64,000 nucleotides of DNA. Source: a gamma proteobacterium symbiont of Ctena orbiculata (GTDB lineage Bacteria; Pseudomonadota; Gammaproteobacteria; Chromatiales; Chromatiaceae). The stretch spans positions 78,101 to 142,100 of the forward strand of contig QBVC01000016.1 of the NCBI GenBank assembly GCA_003058495.1, read 5' to 3'. Position numbers and translations under genes: made by a program. This document shows, piece by piece, positions 57,392 through 64,000 of the stretch (its first letter is position 1; every line of letters begins with the position of its first letter). Below the pieces are notes generated by a model. That model searched no databases. It was not told the DNA's origin and was given only the letters and a program-made list of their open reading frames with translations.

Positions 57392-57749
57392 CTGCATTCG
57401 ACAGGCCCCATCGCCCTGTCATGTGATTGAAAATTTTTGTGTCTTTTACCGGCCGCCGCTGTCGGGGAGCATCCCGTTATCCTATGCTACGGGCTGGTCT
57501 GTTGGGCCTGCGATAGCCTTCGGACCCCGTTTTCGCGGCATGCGAAAGTGTAGCGCTCCGCAATCCCAACAACCCAATAATGGGTGCGTAAAAAATCGCT
57601 TCAGCTTTGCCTAAGATTAAAGCTAAGGCACCTGGAATCGTTTTGATGAGCCATTTTTTCGCAATTTTTCGGCATATTGAGATTCACAACATCAGGTTGC
57701 CGGATCGCAGAGCTCAAAAAAAATCAGTTTCCAAAAAGGAGATACCACC
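57392..57749 (+). other. intergenic region between rdgB and the dodecin gene
   Basis: The 358 bases carry no accepted gene. There is an imperfect stem TGCCTAAG/CTAAGGCA at about 57608-57631, AT-rich tracts around 57650-57680 that may hold the dodecin promoter, and AAGGAG at 57737-57742 as its ribosome-binding site. Confidence 0.4.
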
Positions 57750-57953
57750 ATGTCAGTCGCAAAAGTAACTGAAATAATCGCTTCATCCAACAAGGGTTTC
57801 GATGACGCCGTCACTAAAGGCATCAAACGCGCCAACAAAACGTTGAAGAACATCAAGGGGGCCTGGGTAAAGGATCAACAGGTCACTGTCAGTAACGGTA
57901 AGGTCACCGAGTTCCGGGTAACCATGAAAGTGACCTTCGTATTGAAGGATTGA
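57750..57953 (+). CDS. dodecin family flavin-binding protein
   Basis: The 67-residue product has the dodecin pattern VTEIIASSNKGFDDAVTKGI, with KGAWVKDQQVTVSNGKVTEFRV giving the beta-strands. Dodecins form hollow dodecamers that store flavins and protect cells from flavin photochemistry. A clear AAGGAG precedes the ATG. It has its own leader and is followed by a Kbp-like gene 127 bases later. Confidence 0.94.
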   Translation: MSVAKVTEIIASSNKGFDDAVTKGIKRANKTLKNIKGAWVKDQQVTVSNGKVTEFRVTMKVTFVLKD

Positions 57954-58080
57954 GCTGCCCATGCCGGTGTAACCGGCCTGACTTCATCGTCTGGGATAAT
58001 CGGTGCAACCGATTCATAATCAGGTGTTCTGGACACAAACCTGTTTCACGCATTCAGCAAAGCATTAAGAGGAGAAGATA

Positions 58081-58512
58081 ATGGGGCTGTTTGATTTCGC
58101 TGCAGATTTGGGAAAAAAGCTCTTTGGCAGGGATGACGATCCCGCCGAAAAGATAAAACAGCAGATAGAGGCGGACAATCCGGGTATCAAGGATCTCGAT
58201 GTCGGCTTCGAGGACGGCAAGGTCGTGCTCTCCGGTAATGCGGAGAGTGCAGAAGCCCTGGAGAAGACGGTGTTGATCGCCGGCAACGTCCAGGGTGTCA
58301 GCGAGGTCACCGTGGACGGTGTCAGCGCGCCGCCGCAAGAGGCCAAGGTCGAATACTATACCATTGAGAGCGGCGACACCCTTTCGGCAATCGCCAAACG
58401 CTTTCTCGGCAAGGCCTCCGACTATCCGAAGATCTTCGAGGCCAACCGCGAGGTGATCAAGGATCCCAACCTGATCTATCCCGGGCAGAAGATCCGCATC
58501 CCCCTCGACTGA
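58081..58512 (+). CDS. BON-LysM protein, Kbp/YgaU-like
   Basis: The 143-residue product begins MGLFDFAADLGKKLFG, as YgaU/Kbp. A BON domain (about 25-78; LDVGFEDGKVVLSGNAESAE) is followed by a LysM domain (91-141; YYTIESGDTLSAIAKRFLGKASDYPKIFEANR, key elements). Kbp binds potassium in the cytoplasm of E. coli. AGGAG precedes the ATG closely. It ends next to the convergent TRAP gene at a palindrome. Confidence 0.92.
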   Translation: MGLFDFAADLGKKLFGRDDDPAEKIKQQIEADNPGIKDLDVGFEDGKVVLSGNAESAEALEKTVLIAGNVQGVSEVTVDGVSAPPQEAKVEYYTIESGDTLSAIAKRFLGKASDYPKIFEANREVIKDPNLIYPGQKIRIPLD

Positions 58513-58527
58513 GGCAAAACCATGCTG

Positions 58528-58549
58528 GATCCCCGGCCCACCGGGGATC
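58528..58549. terminator. palindrome between the Kbp-like gene and dctM
   Basis: GATCCCCGG and CCGGGGATC form a perfect 9-bp stem with a 4-base loop in the 54-base gap between convergent genes. No T run follows either way, so termination is only probable. Confidence 0.5.
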
Positions 58550-58566
58550 AGCTACCCGCCTCCGCA

Positions 58567-59946
58567 CTAACCGTACACCACCGACGGCAGCCAGGTAGCC
58601 AGTTGCGGCCAGTAGGCAAGCAGACCCAGCATCACCAACTGGATCACGATGAACGGCGCCACCCCGCGATAGATGGCACCCGTGGTCACCGCCTGGGGGG
58701 CGACGCCGCGCAGATAGAAGAGGGCGAATCCAAACGGGGGAGTGAGGAATGAGGTCTGCAGATTCAAGGCGATCATGACCCCCAGCCAGACCGGATCCAG
58801 ACCCATGGAGAGGAGTATGGGACCGACGATCGGCACCACCACGAAGGTGATTTCGATAAAGTCGAGAATAAAGCCGAGCAGGAACATCACCAGCATCACC
58901 ACCACCATCGCGCCGATCACGCCCCCCGGCAGATCGGTCAGCAGCTCGGTCACCAGTTCGTCACCGCCGAAGCCCCGAAACACCAGGGAAAAGAGGGAGG
59001 CGCCAATAAAGATCAGGAACACCATGCTGGTCACCTTGGTGGTCCCGCTCATCACCTCCTTGAGGGTCGTCAAGGTAAACTTGCGCTGACTGATCGCCAA
59101 CAGGATCGCCCCGATCGCACCCACGGACGCGGCCTCGGTAGGCGTCGCCAGGCCGCCGAGAATAGAGCCGAGTACGGCGACGATCAGCAGCAGCGGCGGC
59201 ACCAGCACCTTGACCACCCGCAGCAGCAGCCTGCGTTCCTGCTCCCGCTCCGCGCGGGGAATGGCCGGCACCGTTTCGGGCCGGACGAAGGCGACGATGA
59301 TCAGATAGAAGAGGTAGAGCAGCACCAGGATCAGTCCGGGCACCATGGCGCCGACGAAGAGATCACCGACGGAGACCGTGTCCGGCGAAAAGATCCCCAT
59401 GTTCAGCTGCGCCTGCTGATAGGCGGCGGAGAGCACATCCCCCAGCAACACCAGGATAATGGAGGGGGGGATGATCTGGCCCAGGGTACCGGCGGCGCAG
59501 ATGACACCACTGGCGACCCCGGGATGGTAGTTGCGTTTCAACATGGTCGGCAGGGAGAGCAGTCCCATGGTCACCACCGTGGCGCCGACGATGCCGGTAC
59601 TGGCCGCCAGCAGCATGCCCACCAGGGTCACCGATATGCCCAGCCCGCCCCGCAGCGGTCCGAACAGGCTGGCCATGGTGTCGAGGAGGTTCTCCGCCAC
59701 CCGCGATCGTTCCAGCATCACCCCCATGAAGACGAACAGGGGCACCGCAATCAGGGTCTCGTTGGTCATGATGCCGTAGAGCCGATTCGGCAGGGCCTGG
59801 AGGAAGGCGTCATCGAAATAGCCGTTGATGCTGCCCAGCCAGGCGAATGCCAGCGCGGTGCCGCCGAGGGAGAAGGCGACCGGGTAACCCAGCAGCAGCA
59901 CCAGGCAGACCACGAGAAACAGGATCAGCGGCAGATACTCAGCCAT
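58567..59946 (-). CDS. dctM: TRAP transporter large permease (DctM)
   Basis: The 459-residue product has about twelve transmembrane helices and the DctM signatures PLFVFMGVMLERSRVAENLLD, STGIVGATVVTMGLLSLPTMLKRNY, AAGTLGQIIPPSI and DFIEITFVVVPIVGPIL. It moves an organic acid with sodium, delivered by a periplasmic binding protein. The ATG at 59946 overlaps the dctQ end by 8 bases. The solute-binding protein DctP is not in the window, so the substrate is unknown. Confidence 0.95.
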   Translation of the reverse strand: MAEYLPLILFLVVCLVLLLGYPVAFSLGGTALAFAWLGSINGYFDDAFLQALPNRLYGIMTNETLIAVPLFVFMGVMLERSRVAENLLDTMASLFGPLRGGLGISVTLVGMLLAASTGIVGATVVTMGLLSLPTMLKRNYHPGVASGVICAAGTLGQIIPPSIILVLLGDVLSAAYQQAQLNMGIFSPDTVSVGDLFVGAMVPGLILVLLYLFYLIIVAFVRPETVPAIPRAEREQERRLLLRVVKVLVPPLLLIVAVLGSILGGLATPTEAASVGAIGAILLAISQRKFTLTTLKEVMSGTTKVTSMVFLIFIGASLFSLVFRGFGGDELVTELLTDLPGGVIGAMVVVMLVMFLLGFILDFIEITFVVVPIVGPILLSMGLDPVWLGVMIALNLQTSFLTPPFGFALFYLRGVAPQAVTTGAIYRGVAPFIVIQLVMLGLLAYWPQLATWLPSVVYG

Positions 59947-60487
59947 TCCCTTGCGCCTCGCTAGCATCGGCCTGCCCGAGCAGCCGCAGCAGGGAGCGTA
60001 CCACCGTCGCCACCCCCTGCATCAGCAACAGCCACGCCATTACCAGGATCAGACTCTTGAAGAGGTAGACGCCATCCAGCCCGCCGGCCTCCCTTGAGCC
60101 CTCGCGCAGGGACCAGGATTGGACCACATAGTCCCAGCTGACGGCAAAGATGAAGAGGCAGACCGGCAGCAGCAGCAGCAGGCTGCCGAGCATATCGATC
60201 CAGGCCTGGCGCCGGGCCGAGAAGCGCTGGAAGAAGATATCGACCCGCACATGGCCGCCATGCTTCAGGGTATAGGCGGCGCCGACCAGGAACAGCGCGC
60301 CGTGCATGAAGGTGACCGACTCCTGCAGCCAGATCCAGCCCAGATCGAAGACATAGCGCAGCACCACCACGGTGAAGGTGACCAGGACCATGAACAGGCT
60401 CAGCCAGGAGACCGCCCGCCCGGTCCACTCGTTGATAGACTCGAACAGCCGGGCAACGGGTTCGAGTGCCGCGACGACAGCCTTCAT
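59939..60487 (-). CDS. dctQ: TRAP transporter small permease (DctQ)
   Basis: The 182-residue product has four transmembrane helices (about 25-48, 60-80, 98-120 and 140-163) with the DctQ pattern VVLRYVFDLGWIWLQE and LKHGGHVRVDIFF. It is the partner of DctM; its stop overlaps the dctM start. It is preceded by the DUF2782 gene, with only 16 bases between them. Confidence 0.94.
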   Translation of the reverse strand: MKAVVAALEPVARLFESINEWTGRAVSWLSLFMVLVTFTVVVLRYVFDLGWIWLQESVTFMHGALFLVGAAYTLKHGGHVRVDIFFQRFSARRQAWIDMLGSLLLLLPVCLFIFAVSWDYVVQSWSLREGSREAGGLDGVYLFKSLILVMAWLLLMQGVATVVRSLLRLLGQADASEAQGNG

Positions 60488-60503
60488 CGTGCCCTGCTGA
60501 CCA

Positions 60504-60848
60504 CTACCAACGCATCAATATCCATTTCGGCACTGAGATATTGGTCGGATCCGTGGAGCGGGAGTCGAATTCGCCATCCCCGTCCCTGTCGACCATGTAG
60601 TAGGGCGGACCCGCATCGGGCTGGACCTTCACCATATAGAGCTGGCCGTTGATCCGGTACTCGTAGATCGTCCCCTCCTCCCGCTTGATGATCGTCACCT
60701 CGGGCTCGATCACCTCGCCATCGACGATGATCTCGGGCAGGGGCAGCTCGGGCGGTTCGGGCACGGCCTCATCCTCGGCCATAATCGAGCCGGCGGAAAG
60801 CAGCATCAGGATCAACGCTGGCGGGATCAGTAAACTGTAACTAGGCAT
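60504..60848 (-). CDS. exported DUF2782 protein
   Basis: The 114-residue product has a signal peptide (SLLIPPALILMLLSAGSIMAED). A short acidic, Pro-rich linker (PEPPELPLPEI) is followed by a beta-rich C-terminal part (VTIIKREEGTIYEYRINGQLYMVKV, PPYYMVDRDGDGEFDSR, ISVPKWILMRW) typical of DUF2782. Function is unknown. AGGAGGGAG 4 bases before the ATG at 60848 decides the start. It may be read through into dctQ, 16 bases downstream. Confidence 0.85.
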   Translation of the reverse strand: MPSYSLLIPPALILMLLSAGSIMAEDEAVPEPPELPLPEIIVDGEVIEPEVTIIKREEGTIYEYRINGQLYMVKVQPDAGPPYYMVDRDGDGEFDSRSTDPTNISVPKWILMRW

Positions 60849-60949
60849 CAGCTCCCTCCTGGGAGGCACATCAAATACCGGCCGGGCAACCCAGCTCGTC
60901 ACGAAAAAGTCTAACAGCCCCTCGGTCCGGGTGAAATAGCTCTGCCGGC

Positions 60950-61693
60950 TCAGAGTTCCAGCAGAATCTCCTGTTCCGCGGGAGAGGGTTCGAAGCGGCG
61001 TGTCTCATAGTGGGCGAAGATTGCGTCCACCACCTCTTTCGGCTGATTGCAGACCTGCACCAGATCGAGATCTTCGGGGCTGATGGTGCCCGTCTCGCAG
61101 AGGGTGCCGCGAAACCAGTCCAGCAATCCCTGCCAGAAGGCGCCGTCCACCAGGATGATCGGTATCTTGCGGGTCTTTCCGGTCTGCACCAGGGTGAGGA
61201 TCTCGGCCATCTCATCCAGGGTGCCGAAGCCGCCCGGGAGCACCACGTAGGCCGATGCGTGTTTCACGAACATCACCTTGCGGGCAAAAAAGTGGCGGAA
61301 GTTGAGGGCGATATCCTGATAGGGATTGCCGGCCTGCTCCATGGGGAGCTGGATATTGAGGCCGATGCTGGTGGACTTGCCCTCGAAGGCGCCTTTGTTC
61401 GCCGCCTCCATGATGCCCGGCCCGCCGCCGCTGACCACGGAAAAGCCGCTGTCCGAGAGCAGGCGCGCGATCTCCTCCGCCAGGGCGTAGTGGTGATGGT
61501 CGCGGGGGGTGCGCGCGGAGCCGAAAAAACTCACCGAGGGACTGATCTGAGCCAGCTGCTCGAAGCCCTCGACGAACTCCGCCATGATCTGGAATACCCG
61601 CCAGGACTCTCGGGTCAGCTGACGTTCGTTGCCCCCCCTGGGGCTCCTGCGTCGGTCTCTAGTCATTGCCATCGGATCATCACTCGTTGTCAT
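60950..61693 (-). CDS. LOG-family (TIGR00730) Rossmann-fold protein
   Basis: The 247-residue product has the family motifs SFFGSARTP, VVSGGGPGIMEAANKGAFEG and VVLPGGFGTLDEMAEI (PGGxGTxxE). Related enzymes hydrolyse nucleoside 5'-monophosphates to base and ribose phosphate. Relative to the LOG core, it has an N-terminal Arg-rich extension (TRDRRRSPRGGNERQ). The frame stays open far upstream, but that part is antisense to rep and is not real. ATG 61693 was chosen; 61672 and 61666 are possible. Confidence 0.9.
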   Translation of the reverse strand: MTTSDDPMAMTRDRRRSPRGGNERQLTRESWRVFQIMAEFVEGFEQLAQISPSVSFFGSARTPRDHHHYALAEEIARLLSDSGFSVVSGGGPGIMEAANKGAFEGKSTSIGLNIQLPMEQAGNPYQDIALNFRHFFARKVMFVKHASAYVVLPGGFGTLDEMAEILTLVQTGKTRKIPIILVDGAFWQGLLDWFRGTLCETGTISPEDLDLVQVCNQPKEVVDAIFAHYETRRFEPSPAEQEILLEL

Positions 61694-61798
61694 TTTTTCT
61701 TGCGCCAGAGGGCGTTCATCATAGCAAGCAACCCGGTGTGTTGAAATGCACCGCTTCACTGCGTAACCTTGCCGATTTCGAAGTAGAACGACCGACCC

Positions 61799-63808
61799 AT
61801 GTCCAATCTCAATCCGCGTCAACAAGCGGCGGTAAACTATATCGACGGCCCTCTGCTGGTGCTTGCGGGGGCCGGCAGCGGCAAGACGCGGGTGATTACC
61901 GCGAAGATCGCCCATCTGATCAATCGCTGCGCCATCGACCCGGGGAGGATCGCCGCGGTGACCTTCACCAACAAGGCGGCGCGGGAGATGAAGCAGCGTG
62001 TAGGCGGGATGATCGGAAGAGAGCACGCCGGCGGGCCCTCCATCTCCACCTTCCATACCCTTGGCCTCAATATCCTGCGCCGGGAGGTGAAACGGCTGGG
62101 GTACAAGGCCGGTTTCTCCATCTTCGATCAGCAGGACGGCGAGAGCCTGCTGAAGGAGCTGTTGCGCCATCGGGAGCTGGAGGATGAGTCCCAGATCAAG
62201 GCCCTGCAATGGACCATCTCGAATTGGAAAAACGACCTGGTCACTCCCGAGCAGGCCCTGCACACCGCGGAGGATGAGCAGCAGCGACGCAAGGCCCATC
62301 TCTATGCCGCCTACCAGCGCAGTCTGCAGGCCTATAACGCGGTCGACTTCGACGACCTGATCCTGCTCCCGGTCTCCCTGTTTCGTCAACACCCGGACGC
62401 CCTGGAGCAGTGGCAGAACCGGATCCGCTACCTGCTGGTCGACGAATACCAGGACACCAATCAGGCCCAGTATGAATTGGTCAAGCTGCTGGTGGGGGTG
62501 CGCGCCGCCTTCACCGTGGTCGGCGACGACGATCAGTCGATCTACGCCTGGCGCGGCGCACGCCCCGAAAACCTTGGCAGGCTGCAGTCCGACTACCCGC
62601 GGCTGAAATTGATCAAACTGGAACAGAACTACCGCTCCAGCGGCCGTATCCTGGGTTCGGCCAACCGGTTGATCGGCAACAATCCCCATCTCTTCGATAA
62701 ACGGCTTTGGAGCGATCTCGGCCCCGGACCCCAACTGCGCGTGCTCGAATGCCGCAACGAGGAGCAGGAGGCGGAGCGGGTCGTCTCGGAGATCATCCAT
62801 CTCAAGTTCACCGCCAAGGCCGCCAACAGCGACTTCGCCATCCTCTATCGAGGCAACCACCAGGCGAGGCCCTTCGAGAAGGCACTGCGCAGCCACAATA
62901 TCCCCTACTTCCTCAGCGGCGGCACCTCATTCTTCGCCCGTACGGAGATCAAGGATGTCATGGCCTATCTCAGGCTGCTTGCCAATCCCGACGACGACAG
63001 CGCCTTCCTCAGGATCGTCAACACCCCGCGCCGGGAGATCGGCCCCAACACCCTCGAGAAGCTCGGGGCTTACGCCAGCCGGCGCGGGATCGCTTTGCTC
63101 CCCGGGTGCCGGGAACTGGGGCTCAAGAGCCTGCTCAGCCCGCGCGCCCATGAGCGCCTGAACCGCTTCGCCGAACTCATGGAGGCCCACGCCGGCGCGG
63201 CCGAAGCCGGCCCGGTCGAGACGGTGCAGCGGCTGATACGCGAGATCGAGTATGAAGACTGGATCCGGGAGAACGCCAGCAGCGACAGCCTGGCGGAGCG
63301 GCGCATGGAGCATGTCAACGACCTGCTGGACTGGATCAAGGCCCTCTATCACGGCGAACTGCAGGAGAAGAGCCTGGCCGAGATGGTCAATCACCTGACC
63401 CTGATGGATCTGCTGGAGCGGCAGAACGAAGAGGAGGCCCAGGCCCAGGACCAGGTCCACCTGATGACCCTCCACTCCGCCAAGGGACTCGAGTTTCCCC
63501 ACGTCTTCCTGGTCGGCATGGAGGAGGAGCTGCTGCCCCACCGCAGCAGCATCGAGGAGGAGAACATCGAGGAGGAGCGGCGCCTCGCCTACGTGGGCAT
63601 CACCCGCGCCCAGCGCAGCCTGACCCTCACCTACGCCGCCAAACGCAAGCGTTTCGGCGAATTGGTCCCCTGCGAACCGAGTCGTTTCCTCAAGGAGCTG
63701 CCGGAAGAGGATCTTAAATGGGAGGGAAGCAAAAACCAGCTCAGCAAGGAAGAGAAACAGCAGCGGGGCACGGCCCATTTGGCCAACCTCAAGTCGCTGC
63801 TCTCATAG
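61799..63808 (+). CDS. rep: ATP-dependent DNA helicase Rep
   Basis: The 669-residue SF1A helicase shows Q-motif LNPRQQAAVNY, Walker A AGAGSGKT, motif Ia TFTNKAAREMKQR, Walker B LLVDEYQDTN, motif III VVGDDDQSIYAWRGA, motif IV LEQNYRSS, motif V HSAKGLEFPHVFLVGMEE and motif VI VGITRAQRSL. Its length and start (MSNLNPRQQAAV) match Rep rather than UvrD. It unwinds DNA 3' to 5' and clears proteins ahead of replication forks. It diverges from the LOG-family gene. Confidence 0.96.
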   Translation: MSNLNPRQQAAVNYIDGPLLVLAGAGSGKTRVITAKIAHLINRCAIDPGRIAAVTFTNKAAREMKQRVGGMIGREHAGGPSISTFHTLGLNILRREVKRLGYKAGFSIFDQQDGESLLKELLRHRELEDESQIKALQWTISNWKNDLVTPEQALHTAEDEQQRRKAHLYAAYQRSLQAYNAVDFDDLILLPVSLFRQHPDALEQWQNRIRYLLVDEYQDTNQAQYELVKLLVGVRAAFTVVGDDDQSIYAWRGARPENLGRLQSDYPRLKLIKLEQNYRSSGRILGSANRLIGNNPHLFDKRLWSDLGPGPQLRVLECRNEEQEAERVVSEIIHLKFTAKAANSDFAILYRGNHQARPFEKALRSHNIPYFLSGGTSFFARTEIKDVMAYLRLLANPDDDSAFLRIVNTPRREIGPNTLEKLGAYASRRGIALLPGCRELGLKSLLSPRAHERLNRFAELMEAHAGAAEAGPVETVQRLIREIEYEDWIRENASSDSLAERRMEHVNDLLDWIKALYHGELQEKSLAEMVNHLTLMDLLERQNEEEAQAQDQVHLMTLHSAKGLEFPHVFLVGMEEELLPHRSSIEEENIEEERRLAYVGITRAQRSLTLTYAAKRKRFGELVPCEPSRFLKELPEEDLKWEGSKNQLSKEEKQQRGTAHLANLKSLLS

Positions 63809-63894
63809 CAGGGGCTGCGGGTCGACTTGTAATAAGTCCGCAAATGAACGCGAATAAGCGCAAATGCTACCCTAGATACAACTTGCAGAACGGA

Positions 63895-64000
63895 GGTGGC
63901 TGGTGTGCCTCTTTCGCAGCAGCGGCAGGGATGCCGCGGTAGCCCCTTCAGCACAGGGACGTGCTGTTGGGGCGGCGGAGAAAGAGGCACACCAGCCGCC
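63895..64000. repeat. long nested inverted repeat (interspersed element or hairpin array)
   Basis: Outer arms of 20 bases (63895-63914 and 63981-64000) pair at 19 of 20 positions; key sequence is GGCTGGTGTGCCTCTTT with its complement at the right edge. Inside are two smaller hairpins of like design, CGGCAGGGATGCCG and AGCACAGGGACGTGCT, each with an AGGGA loop. The structure may continue beyond the window. It lies 86 bases after rep. Confidence 0.75.

Noticed and set aside
61694..62896. 400-codon N-terminal extension of the LOG-family frame
   Set aside because: It is antisense to the rep helicase motifs; the LOG domain is complete from 61693 onward.

Overview
This window looks like ordinary chromosome from a gammaproteobacterium of moderately high GC (roughly 60% by eye, not computed). 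It is not a plasmid or phage: nearly every gene is a recognisable chromosomal housekeeping gene in arrangements typical of the class, namely ftsY-ftsE-ftsX-rpoH, bioBFHCD, thiD-thiE-hemL, miaB-ybeZ-ybeY-lnt, gmk-yicC and rph-rdgB. The Allochromatium-type 2[4Fe-4S] ferredoxin, TRAP permease, exported rhodanese, dodecin and many c-di-GMP/PAS sensors suggest a Chromatiales-like, possibly sulfur-oxidising lineage. That placement is an inference and I cannot name a genus. No rRNA, tRNA, CRISPR array, prophage or transposase gene was seen.

Layout. 1-865: the end of an L,D-transpeptidase facing a small Lpp-like lipoprotein across a shared terminator. 1215-7180 (minus): two M16 peptidase subunits, rsmD, coaD, ferredoxin and gamma-glutamyltransferase. 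7339-11100 (plus): ftsY, ftsE, ftsX and rpoH; rpoH is preceded by a near-perfect CIRCE (HrcA) operator lying over a sigma70-type promoter. 11322-16463 (plus): a glutamine amidotransferase, a methyltransferase and a 1081-residue membrane PAS-PAS-GGDEF-EAL protein ending in a CZB zinc-sensor domain. 16503-21036 (minus): the biotin operon bioB-F-H-C-D, divergent from a ComF-family gene whose start codon lies inside a BirA-like operator. 21901-24778 (minus): ExeA/ExeB-like genes and a Sel1-repeat protein. 24959-28344 (plus): an exported rhodanese and an exported DUF255 thioredoxin-like protein with a DsbD-alpha-like tail. 28356-30673 (minus): an HemG/HemY-like flavoprotein, an A-type Fe-S carrier and a DUF5063 protein. 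30984-35782 (plus): thiD, thiE, hemL and a DedA-PAP2-LssY fusion.

35900-40122 (plus): a translationally coupled pair, a PhnD-type periplasmic sensor with two PAS domains but no output domain, followed by a membrane PAS-GGDEF cyclase. 40405-45854: a small lipoprotein cytochrome c, ubiX, mpl, a five-helix membrane protein, an SDR dehydrogenase (ydfG-like), a small lipoprotein and lnt. 45958-50432 (minus): ybeY, ybeZ, miaB, gmk and yicC. 50782-57391: a coupled Ser/Thr kinase and PP2C phosphatase, a GlsB/YeaQ protein, a YpfJ-type metalloprotease, a HerA-like ATPase, rph and rdgB. 57750-64000: dodecin, a Kbp-like BON-LysM protein, TRAP DctM/DctQ, a DUF2782 protein, a LOG-family protein, the Rep helicase and a long inverted repeat running to the window edge.

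The most notable signals are the CIRCE operator on rpoH, the BirA-like operator covering the ComF start, the zinc-sensor GGDEF-EAL protein, and a fixed Cys/His pattern shared by PAS domains of two cyclases. The output-less PhnD-PAS sensor coupled to a cyclase and the DUF255/DsbD-alpha fusion beside a rhodanese also stand out.
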